From Bifidobacterium sp. ESL0763 (GTDB lineage: Bacteria; Actinomycetota; Actinomycetes; Actinomycetales; Bifidobacteriaceae), in the NCBI RefSeq assembly GCF_029433395.1, contig NZ_JAQTHW010000002.1, positions 248,001 through 312,000 of the forward strand: DNA of 64,000 nucleotides. The letters are read 5' to 3'. Position 1 is the first letter of the stretch, and each line of letters begins with the position of its first letter. Positions 1 to 7,796 of this stretch are shown piece after piece. Both the position numbers and the translations under genes were made by a program. The notes under the pieces are model-generated. The model was not told the origin of the DNA. It did not search any database and was given only the letters and a program-made list of their open reading frames with translations.

Positions 1-18
1 GTTCTGGCGAGATAGTGC

Positions 19-44
19 AAGCCTGACTTCGGTCGGGCTTTTTT
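19..44 (+). terminator. Rho-independent terminator of an upstream unit
   Basis: A 9-bp stem (AAGCCTGAC with GTCGGGCTT, one G-T pair) closes a TTCG tetraloop and is followed by a T run. It ends whatever transcription unit lies left of the window and separates it from murB. Confidence 0.8.
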
Positions 45-72
45 CATATCCGAACGTGTGGGGAAGCCAATC

Positions 73-1398
73 ATGGACAATGCCAGAGCAGGCGTGAACG
101 CAAGTGGACCGGGGCAGGAGGCCGCACCGACGCTGGCGCAGCTGACGACCATCGGCGTCGGCGGGCCCGTCGCACGGTTCGTCGAGCCCGAAAGCGAAGC
201 CGACTTCATCGATGCCGTGCACGCGGCCGACCGGGCGGGTATGCCGCTGCTGGTCATCGGCGGAGGCTCGAACCTGTTGGCCGGTGACGCCGCGTTCGAT
301 GGTGTGGTCGTGCGCGACCGGCGCCGGGGCATCGAGGTCCTGCCGGCGGCCGAAACACAATCCGGTCAGCATGCGGACGCGGGGGAGGGCCTTGTCACCG
401 TCCGCGCGGATGCCGGCGTGAACTGGGATGATTTCGTCGCCTTCTGCGTCTCCTCCGGTTTCATGGGCGTCGAAGGTCTCTCCGGCGTGCCCGGCACGGT
501 CGGTGCCTCGGTGGTGCAGAACATCGGCGCCTACGGCCAGGAGGTCGCCACATCGGTCGTCTCGGTCCGCGTCCTCGACCGCGCGAGCGGCGAGGTGGAT
601 CGGCTCGGTCGCGACGACATGCGCTTCGGCTACCGCAGCTCGCTGCTCAAATCCAGCATGTACGCCGCGCCCGCCAAGCCGGCGGACAGCTATTTCCCGA
701 CGCCACGGTATGTGGTGCTCTCGGTGACCTTCGCCCTACGCCGCGGCACGCGCGACGAGGTCGCCTTCGGCCAGCTGGCCAAAGCGCTCGGCGTGCGGGT
801 GGGCGAGCGGATGCCGATCGGCGAGATCCGACGGGCCGTGCTCGAAGTGCGCGCCGGCAAGGGCATGCTCGAGGATCCGGGCCGCTACGCCACGCCATGG
901 ATGCGCGGCTGCAAAGACAAAGGCAACGTGCCGATCGAGGGTATGGACGAGGTAAACGCGCCAGGTAATGCCACGGGGAACGCATCAGGCGACACCGCAT
1001 CGAGTGACACCGCTGGGCCCGCGATGGCGGGCGCTCCCGACTTCGACCGCCACAGCTGTGGTAGCTTCTTCATGAATCCCATCCTCGCGTCCGACGTCGC
1101 GCAGGCGCTGCCCGAAGACGCCCCGCGCTTCGACGCGACCCAGCCCAACGGCCAACCCGGCGTCAAGACCTCGGCGGCCTGGCTGATCGACCACGCCGGC
1201 TTCCACAAGGGCTTCAAGGTCCGTCCGGACGCCCATGCCGGCCTCTCGTCGCGCCACACGCTGGCCCTGACCAACCGGGGCGGCGCCACGGCGGCCGACA
1301 TCGCCGAGCTGGCGCGCACCATCCAGGATGGCGTCGAGCGGGCCTACGGCATCCGTCTCGTGCCCGAGCCCGTGGTGGTGGGGATGGACCTGCGCTAG
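73..1398 (+). CDS. murB: UDP-N-acetylenolpyruvoylglucosamine reductase MurB
   Basis: MurB reduces UDP-GlcNAc-enolpyruvate to UDP-MurNAc with NADPH and FAD in the cytoplasm, the second committed step of peptidoglycan synthesis. FAD-binding signatures are visible (IGGGSNLL, GLSGVPGTVGASVVQNIGAYG), as is the GSFFMNP motif with the proton-donating serine, and the C-terminal AGFHKGFKVRP block. The start at 73 is chosen because GGGGAAG sits about 8 nt upstream; a GTG at 58 is possible but lacks this. At 441 residues it is longer than typical MurB. The extra length is mainly a low-complexity Ala/Gly/Ser/Asp/Thr insert just before the GSFFMNP motif. It appears monocistronic. Confidence 0.95.
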   Translation: MDNARAGVNASGPGQEAAPTLAQLTTIGVGGPVARFVEPESEADFIDAVHAADRAGMPLLVIGGGSNLLAGDAAFDGVVVRDRRRGIEVLPAAETQSGQHADAGEGLVTVRADAGVNWDDFVAFCVSSGFMGVEGLSGVPGTVGASVVQNIGAYGQEVATSVVSVRVLDRASGEVDRLGRDDMRFGYRSSLLKSSMYAAPAKPADSYFPTPRYVVLSVTFALRRGTRDEVAFGQLAKALGVRVGERMPIGEIRRAVLEVRAGKGMLEDPGRYATPWMRGCKDKGNVPIEGMDEVNAPGNATGNASGDTASSDTAGPAMAGAPDFDRHSCGSFFMNPILASDVAQALPEDAPRFDATQPNGQPGVKTSAAWLIDHAGFHKGFKVRPDAHAGLSSRHTLALTNRGGATAADIAELARTIQDGVERAYGIRLVPEPVVVGMDLR

Positions 1399-1565
1399 GG
1401 CCCGCGAAAATATCATGCTATTCAATCAGATAGTTATCGTCTAATATGAGTGTCCGAGATATGGCTGCCGGACCACGAACTTGCTCCGGTGACCCTACGC
1501 TACAGAATGACACGTCTTATGGCATGTGCGCGTAAACACGTGTCATCGAGGGGGAGGCAGTTGAC

Positions 1566-3137
1566 ATGAAGCTGTTCAGGACCAAGTCGGTGGAGCAGGC
1601 GCTCGCCGAAACGACCACCGGCGACCGCAAGCTGGTGCGCAATCTGGGCGCGTGGGATCTGGCCATCATGGGGGTGGCGGTTGCCGTCGGCGCCGGCATC
1701 TTCTCCATCGGCGCGCAGGCCGCGGCCTACCACGCCGGGCCCGCGGCGATCATCAGCTTCCTGATAGCCGGTGTGATCTGCGGGGCCGCGGTGATGTGCT
1801 ACGCGGAGTTCGCCTCGATGATCCCCGCGGCCGGCTCGGCCTACACCTTCACCTACACCACTGTCGGCGAGATCGTGGCGTGGGTCATCGGCTGGGACCT
1901 CATCCTCGAGATGCTGTTCGCCGGCTCGGTCGTATCCAAATATTGGAGCGTCTACCTCAACGATTTCCTGCGGCTCATGGGCTTCCACGCCAGCACCGAG
2001 ATCCACTTCGGTTCGTTCACCTTCGACTGGGCGCCGCTGATCGTCATCACGTTCTTCACCGTCCTGCTGGTGCTGGGCACCAAGATCGGCGCGCGCGTCG
2101 ACGGCGCGTTCACGATCCTGAAGATCGGCATCGTCATTTTCGTGGTGGTCGTCGGCTTCTTCTATGTCAAGATGTCGAACTACACGCCGTTCATCCCACC
2201 GAGCGAACCGGCCAGCAAGGTGCTCGGCCCCTCGTCCGGCGGCGTGATGACCCAGCCGCTCTTCCAGTGGCTCACCGGCCAACAGCCCACCGTCTACGGC
2301 ATTTCCGGCATCGTCTCCGGCGCCGCGTTGGTCTTCTTCTCCTTCCTCGGCTTCGACGTGGTCGCCACCGCGAGCGAGGAGGCCAAGAACCCGAAGCGCA
2401 ACGTGCCGCTGGGCATCGGCATCGGCATGGTGATGGTCATCGTCATGTACATGCTCGTCGCCATCGTCACCACCGGCATGGTCTCCTACAAGGACCTGGC
2501 GAAGGCCAAAGACCCGTCGCTGGCCACCGGTTTCGAGCTCGCGGGCGCCACCTGGGCGGCCAAGATCATCTCCTTCGCCATCGTCATCGGCCTGACCACC
2601 GTGGTCATGGTGCTGCTGCTCGGCCTGACCCGCGTCATCTTCGCGATGAGCCGTGACGGCCTGCTGCCGCGTGGCCTCTCCAAGGTCGGCAAGCACGGCA
2701 CGCCCGCCAAGCTGCAGATCGCCGTCGGCGTGCTCTTCGCCATCGTCTCGTCCTCGTTCGACGTCTCCATCCTGGCCGACATGGTCAATATCGGCACGCT
2801 GTCAGCCTTCACCCTGGTCGCGATCTCGATTCCGATCATGCGCAAGAAGCGCCCCGACCTGCCGCGCGCCTTCAAGATCCCCGGCAACCCGTGGGTGCCG
2901 ATTCTGATCGCGCTGGCCAACCTGTGGCTGATGATCAACCTCTCCGTGCTCACCTGGATCCGTTTCCTCGTGTGGCTGCTGATCGGCTTCTGCATCTACT
3001 TCGGCTATTCCTACCGCCATTCGCTGCTGGGCCGGGGCAAGCTCGACGAAGCGGTGGCGCATGCCGAGGAGCAGGCCGAGGAGGCCAAGACCATCGCCGG
3101 CGTCGTCCAGACCGACACCGAGACCCGCCGCGCCTAG
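1566..3137 (+). CDS. APC-superfamily amino acid permease, CAT (cationic amino acid transporter) type
   Basis: A polytopic inner-membrane permease of 523 residues with about 12-13 hydrophobic helices. The N-terminal block with VGAGIFSIG followed by AEFASMIPAAGSAY is characteristic of the CAT branch of the APC superfamily, which moves basic or neutral amino acids using proton or substrate exchange. The start ATG is preceded by GGGGGAGG at good spacing. The C-terminal tail is charged and cytoplasmic (KLDEAVAHAEEQAEEAK). Substrate cannot be assigned from sequence. It stands alone between murB and fdxA. Confidence 0.9.
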   Translation: MKLFRTKSVEQALAETTTGDRKLVRNLGAWDLAIMGVAVAVGAGIFSIGAQAAAYHAGPAAIISFLIAGVICGAAVMCYAEFASMIPAAGSAYTFTYTTVGEIVAWVIGWDLILEMLFAGSVVSKYWSVYLNDFLRLMGFHASTEIHFGSFTFDWAPLIVITFFTVLLVLGTKIGARVDGAFTILKIGIVIFVVVVGFFYVKMSNYTPFIPPSEPASKVLGPSSGGVMTQPLFQWLTGQQPTVYGISGIVSGAALVFFSFLGFDVVATASEEAKNPKRNVPLGIGIGMVMVIVMYMLVAIVTTGMVSYKDLAKAKDPSLATGFELAGATWAAKIISFAIVIGLTTVVMVLLLGLTRVIFAMSRDGLLPRGLSKVGKHGTPAKLQIAVGVLFAIVSSSFDVSILADMVNIGTLSAFTLVAISIPIMRKKRPDLPRAFKIPGNPWVPILIALANLWLMINLSVLTWIRFLVWLLIGFCIYFGYSYRHSLLGRGKLDEAVAHAEEQAEEAKTIAGVVQTDTETRRA

Positions 3138-3301
3138 CGCCCGCCCTGTCGTTTCCGGCCGACGCGACGGTCTCGCGAAGCTCCCATCCCGTCTTTCCGG
3201 CGGTGCCGACATCACGGTGTGCTCGCCGCCGACGGGCCTGCCGTGCCGTCGCTGCGTCCACGTAATCTAAAGAAAGTTCAGGTTGTAAGGAGGCCTCCTC
3301 G

Positions 3302-3625
3302 ATGGCTTATGTGATTGCTCAGCCCTGCATCGATGTCAAGGACAAGGCGTGCGTGGATGAATGCCCCGTCGACTGCATCTATGAAGGCGACCGTACGCTC
3401 TACATCAACCCCAACGAGTGCGTCGACTGCGGCGCCTGCGAGCCCGTGTGTCCCACCGAGGCCATCTTCTACGAGGACGACGTGCCTGAGGAATGGTCGT
3501 GGTACAAGGACGCGGCCGTCACCTACTTCAACGACCTCGGCGATTTGGGCGGCGCGCAGGCGGCAGGTCCCTCCGGCAAGGACGAGGCCCGCATCGCCGC
3601 GCTTCCCCCGCAAAACCAGGACTGA
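3302..3625 (+). CDS. fdxA: 7Fe ferredoxin, actinobacterial FdxA type
   Basis: A small cytoplasmic electron carrier of 107 residues. The N-terminal cluster motif (CIDVKDKACVDECPVDC) and the second motif (CVDCGACEPVC) match FdxA proteins carrying one 3Fe-4S and one 4Fe-4S cluster. A strong AAGGAGG ribosome-binding site precedes the ATG. The C-terminal third is low in cysteine and ends in a charged tail. It lies directly upstream of a DapC-type aminotransferase. A terminator between them suggests separate transcripts. Confidence 0.95.
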   Translation: MAYVIAQPCIDVKDKACVDECPVDCIYEGDRTLYINPNECVDCGACEPVCPTEAIFYEDDVPEEWSWYKDAAVTYFNDLGDLGGAQAAGPSGKDEARIAALPPQNQD

Positions 3626-3643
3626 TTGCTCTTTCTTTCCGAG

Positions 3644-3685
3644 CCCGCCAGACTTCGTCATTCGCTACGGAGTCCGGCGGGTTTT
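3644..3685 (+). terminator. Terminator downstream of fdxA
   Basis: CCCGCCAGACT pairs with AGTCCGGCGGG (one A-C mismatch) around a 16-nt loop and is followed by TTTT. It sits 19 nt after the fdxA stop codon. Confidence 0.8.
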
Positions 3686-3788
3686 CGCGTTGTGGATACA
3701 GCCGGCGAAACGGTGGCTGCCGTTTGGCGTCGTCATCGCTATCATCGAACCATAGTGCTGTTCGGAGCGACGCGAAAGGCGGCGAGAG

Positions 3789-4925
3789 ATGGGTTTTTAC
3801 AGGTTTGATTCCCCCTACGACTGGGGTCGCGTCGCGCCGTACAAGAAGATCGCGGCGCAGGCCGAGGGCGGCATGGTCGACCTCTCCGTCGGCTCGCCGG
3901 TCGACCCGGTGCCGATGAGCGTGCAGCAGGCGCTCGCGGTATCCACCGACCTCGCCAACGCCCACGGCTACCCGACGGTGGCCGGCAGCGAGACCCTGCG
4001 CATGGCCGTGCCGACATGGTTCCGCGTGAACCGCGGTGTCGATTTCGAGGCGATCGACGCCGATTTCGTACCCACCGTAGGCTCCAAGGAAGCCGTCGCG
4101 CTGATGGCCTCGCTGCTGCATTTCGGCCCGGGCGACGTCATCGTGCAGCCCGCCGTCTCCTACCCGACCTACGACATCGGCACCCAACTGGCCGGTGCCA
4201 AGACGTTCAAGGCCGCCGACATCGCCGACGTGGACTCGTGGCGTTCTATCCCCGGAGTCAAGGCCGTCTGGGTCAATTCTCCTTGCAATCCCACCGGCGA
4301 GGTGCTCTCGGCTTCGCAACTGCACGCCATCGTCGCCGCCGCGCGCGAGATCGGCGCCGTGGTGCTCTCCGACGAATGCTATGCCCTGCTCACCTGGGCG
4401 GGGGATGACGACGCCGAGCCGTCGCCCGCGCCCTGCATGCTGCAACCGGACGTGTGCGACGGCAGCGCCAAGGGCATCCTCGTGCTCTATTCGCTGAGCA
4501 AGCAGTCCAACATGGCCGGCTACCGCACCGCGCTCATCGCCGGCGACCCCGACCTGGTGCGCCCGATGACCGTCTACCGCAAGCAGATCGGCGAGATCAT
4601 CCCCGGCCCGATCCAGGCGGCGATGGGCGCCGCGCTGCGCGACTTCAACGCCGTCAACGCCCAGCGCGAACGTTACGACGCCCGCCTGCGCCAGCTGGTC
4701 GGCGGACTGTGCGCCGCGGGCTACGACGCGCGCATGCCCCAGGGCGCGCTCTACGTCTGGACGCGCGCGAGGTCCGGCGACTGCTGGCGCGACATGGACG
4801 ACCTGGCGCATCTGGGTATCATCGCCAGCCCCGGCGAGTTCTACGGCGACCCCACCCACCTGCGCTTCTCCGCCACCGCCCCCGACTCCGCCATCGCTGA
4901 CGCCGCCTCCCGCCTCCGTCGCTGA
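3789..4925 (+). CDS. dapC: Succinyldiaminopimelate transaminase DapC-type, class I/II PLP aminotransferase
   Basis: A fold-type I PLP aminotransferase of 378 residues. The Schiff-base lysine lies in SLSKQSNMAGYR, and the substrate/PLP motif SPCNPTGEVL and the conserved SDECYALL are present. Overall pattern and position after fdxA match actinobacterial DapC, which converts N-succinyl-2-amino-6-ketopimelate to N-succinyl-LL-diaminopimelate for lysine and, where used, cell-wall biosynthesis. Bifidobacteria often use lysine or ornithine rather than DAP in peptidoglycan, so the main role may be lysine supply. The exact substrate is an inference from family context. Confidence 0.85.
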   Translation: MGFYRFDSPYDWGRVAPYKKIAAQAEGGMVDLSVGSPVDPVPMSVQQALAVSTDLANAHGYPTVAGSETLRMAVPTWFRVNRGVDFEAIDADFVPTVGSKEAVALMASLLHFGPGDVIVQPAVSYPTYDIGTQLAGAKTFKAADIADVDSWRSIPGVKAVWVNSPCNPTGEVLSASQLHAIVAAAREIGAVVLSDECYALLTWAGDDDAEPSPAPCMLQPDVCDGSAKGILVLYSLSKQSNMAGYRTALIAGDPDLVRPMTVYRKQIGEIIPGPIQAAMGAALRDFNAVNAQRERYDARLRQLVGGLCAAGYDARMPQGALYVWTRARSGDCWRDMDDLAHLGIIASPGEFYGDPTHLRFSATAPDSAIADAASRLRR

Positions 4926-4941
4926 TACTTTGTGTGGTAGA

Positions 4942-5052
4942 TTGCGTTGAAAAGCAGAAAAGATGCCCTCTCAATCTGCTTTTGAACGTTGAGAGTTAGT
5001 GTTGTGCGTTGAAAAGCAGATTCTGCTGCTGCTTTTCTGCTTTTCAACGCAA
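4942..5052. repeat. Alternating-arm hairpin array A (two hairpins)
   Basis: Arms lie at 4944-4958 (GCGTTGAAAAGCAGA), 4975-4989 (inverted), 5006-5020 and 5036-5050 (inverted), with 16-, 16- and 15-bp gaps. The outermost 17 bp are perfect inverted repeats (TTGCGTTGAAAAGCAGA). The array lies between the convergent 3' ends of dapC and the winged-helix/DUF559-like gene, 6 bp from the latter's stop codon. There is no U tract typical of a terminator. Confidence 0.9.
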
Positions 5053-5058
5053 TGTAGG

Positions 5059-6045
5059 TCAGCGCAGGCTGGGGAACGGGTGTATACGTGGCAATCCCGC
5101 ATCAATCAGTTTGCTTACCAGCGTTGTGCGTCGCATCGTTTCCGTGAAATCAAGACGGACGATTTTGGTAATTGAGGTTTTGGCGAGCAAATCGCGCTCG
5201 CGCTCCTTTTCCTCATGCACGACTTGGCGAACGCTGTGATAATTCGTCATTTCGGGATTGACGTATTTTCCCATACCGTCGAATTCTACGGCTATGAGTT
5301 TGTGGGACGGCAACTGGTACGTCATGTCGACGCGGTACGTGCGATTGATGCCTGCGTCGTTCCTGATCCGGAATTCTTGTTGCAATCTCGGTACGCCGAA
5401 GCCTTCCTCGAGCATGATGGCGCGGCACAGTGACTCTCCGCCGTTTTCGCTTAGAGGGTCGGCATAATGCAATAACCGACGTAGTTTTTGCCGTAAAGGA
5501 CGTGGAATTCCAGGCATGGGCGTCATGCTTTCCTTGCTGGCCAACTGGTTTCTCAGCGCGGAATCGAACATGGGCAATACTTCATGGAACCGGTAGTGTT
5601 TCGCGCAATGGCAGAGGGCCTCCGTCACGGGAACGGTCGATGATTTGGCCAGTTTGGAAGCATGGTCGCCCATGGATTGGATGTATCTGACATTCTCGTT
5701 TCGATTTGTCCCCATTGCCCTGCCCGTGGCGAGAAAGACCTGGTTGCCATCATGAAGCCAGGATGGATGCTCGATGCCATAGGCGCTGATGGCGCTGATT
5801 CCCGCGAATACCCATTCGGGGTGCCAATGGTGCAGCCCATTGATAATCCGGAAATATCGCTCGTTGCGACCTAACTGGCTCCATGAGTCGCTGCGTGCAT
5901 AAAGGCCGTGCCGGGTGCGGGTGACCTCGCCCGATTTTGCGAGCAGTCTGAGTATCTGCTGGTCTCGATGGTCGTGGGTATGTAGGCAGCGTCGTTGACT
6001 CTCGGCGTTGTCCAGTTGTGCGCTGATACGTGGATTTACTCTCAT
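5059..6045 (-). CDS. Winged-helix AbiEi-like / DUF559-like endonuclease-fold protein
   Basis: A 328-residue protein with two recognisable parts. Residues about 25-55 (QQILRLLAKSGEV then TRTRHGLYAR) resemble the winged helix of AbiEi-family antitoxin-domain proteins. The C-terminal 80 residues carry AVEFDGMGKY and a following charged helix and strand, resembling DUF559/Vsr-like PD-(D/E)xK nuclease folds. No AbiEii-like nucleotidyltransferase toxin gene is adjacent, so a classical type IV toxin-antitoxin role is unsupported. GC content appears lower than in neighbours, suggesting acquisition. It is bracketed on both sides by related hairpin arrays (4942-5052 and 6232-6343). Nuclease activity is inferred, not shown. 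Confidence 0.65.
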   Translation of the reverse strand: MRVNPRISAQLDNAESQRRCLHTHDHRDQQILRLLAKSGEVTRTRHGLYARSDSWSQLGRNERYFRIINGLHHWHPEWVFAGISAISAYGIEHPSWLHDGNQVFLATGRAMGTNRNENVRYIQSMGDHASKLAKSSTVPVTEALCHCAKHYRFHEVLPMFDSALRNQLASKESMTPMPGIPRPLRQKLRRLLHYADPLSENGGESLCRAIMLEEGFGVPRLQQEFRIRNDAGINRTYRVDMTYQLPSHKLIAVEFDGMGKYVNPEMTNYHSVRQVVHEEKERERDLLAKTSITKIVRLDFTETMRRTTLVSKLIDAGLPRIHPFPSLR

Positions 6046-6231
6046 TGTTCCAAGCTAAGGCGGCGGGATTCGGGCGAAAAGCCGAAGCAGGTAGTGTGGT
6101 CGAACGCTTGGCATTTTTGATTTTCCCGGGCGTGTTGTGGATAACTCGGCGCAGCGATGTACCGAATGTGACTGGTGTTGTGGATAAGCGTGATCCTGAA
6201 GTGTCGGTCGACGAGACGAGATGCCTTTCGA

Positions 6232-6343
6232 TTGCGTTGAAAAGCAGAATGTAAACCGTATAAATCTGCTTTTTGACGCTGCTAGATATTGGGTTGCGTG
6301 GAAAAGCAGAATAGTACCCGCATTTTTCTGCTTTTCAACGCAA
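6232..6343. repeat. Alternating-arm hairpin array B (two hairpins)
   Basis: Arms lie at 6234-6248, 6265-6279 (inverted), 6296-6310 and 6327-6341 (inverted), with exactly 16-bp gaps. The outer 17 bp are identical to the outer arms of array A. It occupies the gene-free region 6046-6397 between two divergent genes, so unlike array A it is not at a 3' end. The rest of that 352-bp gap (6046-6231) holds nothing else I recognise beyond likely promoters. Confidence 0.9.
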
Positions 6344-6409
6344 TATGGGGTTGTGCGTCACCGATGATTGCCCGCAACCACCTCGGTACGTTTCGCTATG
6401 GTGTGGAAT

Positions 6410-7402
6410 ATGCGCACATATCACGAATCCCGTAAGGCTGACTTGCTGACCGAAGACCATCCGCGTCGCTTGTACGCTACTGGAGGCTGCACGCCCGAGC
6501 CGGCGAGGCTCAACCCGTTGCTGCGGGGCCTGGTGTTCTTCGCGGTGTTCGTGGTGGCCATGATGGTGGTTTCGATGGTGCTGATGGGCGTGTATGCCGC
6601 CGCTACTGGCAGCGGCGTCCGCGCGTCGGACCAGGACGTGCATTCGCCGGTGACGCTGCTGGGGATGCTCGGTGAGATGCTCGCGGCGATCGCGGGATAT
6701 GTGGTCGTCGTCCGTTTCATGGAGCGTCGCCGCCATCCGCTCGAATTGCGTGCCTCGCGCTGGCCGGGGCTGTTCGCGGGATTCGCCATCGGTTTCGCGG
6801 CCATCGGCATCTGCATCGGCGTGCTCGCCATCGCCGGCGATTACCGCGTCGTCGGCTTCGACTCACATTACAGCCCGTGGATCGACCTGCTATCCATGGG
6901 CGTGTGCGCGGGCATCGCCGAGGAGATCCTCATGCGCGGCATGCTGCTGCGGCTCGTCGAGGAATGGCTCGGCTCATGGGGCGCCGTCATCGTCTCCGCG
7001 TTGGTGTTCGGCCTGCTGCACCTGGGCAACCAGGACGGCACGGTGTGGGGCGGGGTCGCCATCGCCATCGAGGACGGCATCCTGGCCGCCGCGCTCTACT
7101 TCGTCACGCGCTCGCTGTGGGTGTGCATAGGCCAGCACATCATGTGGAACATCGCCGAAGGCCCGATTTTCGGCTCCGTCGTCTCGGGCAACGGCCGGCA
7201 GGATTCGTGGCTGGTGTCCCGCTGGTCCGGTCCCGACATCATGACTGGCGGCAACTTCGGCCTCGAGGCCAGCATCGTCCCGGTGGTGCTCATGGGCATC
7301 GCGGGCGTCGCATTGCTGGTCTACGCCCAGCGCAAGGGGCTGCTGGTCCGGCCGTCCTGGACGCGCAGGCGGATACTGTCCGGACTATCCGGCGAGCGTT
7401 GA
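6410..7402 (+). CDS. CPBP-family intramembrane metalloprotease
   Basis: A membrane protein of about 330 residues with several helices. It holds the three CPBP (CAAX protease and bacteriocin-processing) motifs: EEILMRG near residues 171-177, FGLLH, and HIMWN, which supply the metal-binding and catalytic Glu and His residues. Members cleave within the membrane, and their roles in bacteria include bacteriocin self-immunity and protein processing. An alternative in-frame ATG lies at 6398. The TGA stop codon falls inside the first arm (GCGTTGAAAAGC) of hairpin array C, so the repeat defines the C-terminus. The neighbours give no substrate clue. Confidence 0.85.
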   Translation: MRTYHESRKADLLTEDHPRRLYATGGCTPEPARLNPLLRGLVFFAVFVVAMMVVSMVLMGVYAAATGSGVRASDQDVHSPVTLLGMLGEMLAAIAGYVVVVRFMERRRHPLELRASRWPGLFAGFAIGFAAIGICIGVLAIAGDYRVVGFDSHYSPWIDLLSMGVCAGIAEEILMRGMLLRLVEEWLGSWGAVIVSALVFGLLHLGNQDGTVWGGVAIAIEDGILAAALYFVTRSLWVCIGQHIMWNIAEGPIFGSVVSGNGRQDSWLVSRWSGPDIMTGGNFGLEASIVPVVLMGIAGVALLVYAQRKGLLVRPSWTRRRILSGLSGER

Positions 7403-7627
7403 AAAGCAAATGTGTGTCCTAATGAATCTGCTTTTCGACGCGGCGGTAAGTTGGTCGGCGTCGAAAAGCAGAAAATGTGTGGCCTGAATCTGCTTTTGGA
7501 CGCGGTGAGAAGATAATCGGCGTCGAAAAGCAGAAAAATGTGGGCACCATTCTGCTTTTCGACGCGGCGGTAAGATGATCAGCGTCAGAAAGCAGAGAAG
7601 CCAGCTTTGCTTTGCCAAGCGTCTCTG
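7396..7627. repeat. Alternating-arm hairpin array C (three hairpins plus one decayed)
   Basis: Hairpins of exactly 46 bp lie at 7396-7441, 7458-7503 and 7520-7565, separated by exact 16-bp spacers. A decayed fourth copy starts at 7582 (GCGTCAGAAAGCAGA). The three inter-hairpin spacers resemble each other (GGCGGTAAGTTGGTCG, GGTGAGAAGATAATCG, GGCGGTAAGATGATCA), which points to growth by 62-bp tandem duplication. It lies between the convergent ends of the CPBP gene and dinB. Confidence 0.9.
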
Positions 7628-7662
7628 GGCATGCGCTTCGAGGGTGGCGCTGATTGATAACA

Positions 7663-7759
7663 GCGACCGAAAGCATGAAAACCTGTGCTTTTCGTCGCTT
7701 CGAAACCGGAGATGCGACGAAAAGCACGTTTACACCCTCGCTTTCGTGCTTTTGGTCGC
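7663..7759. repeat. Hairpin array D, GCAC subtype
   Basis: A 36-bp hairpin (7663-7698) and a 46-bp hairpin (7714-7759) separated by 15 bp. The arms are GCGACGAAAAGCAC and GTGCTTTTCGTCGC-like rather than GCGTCGAAAAGCAGA. The block follows array C directly and ends 37 bp before the dinB stop codon. Confidence 0.8.
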
Positions 7760-7796
7760 AGTGAGGCACTCAACGGTTTGCCGCTTTTCCGCTGAA

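Noticed and set aside
1500-2696. Minus-strand frame opposite the CAT permease
   Set aside because: Asp/Gly/His-rich shadow without any domain; the plus-strand permease is clear.
4942-5052. Simple rho-independent terminator for dapC
   Set aside because: Two hairpins with fixed spacing and no U tract, and the same structure occurs in a divergent promoter region (array B).
5059-6045. Classical AbiE type IV toxin-antitoxin system
   Set aside because: Only the antitoxin-like winged helix is seen. No nucleotidyltransferase toxin gene is adjacent.
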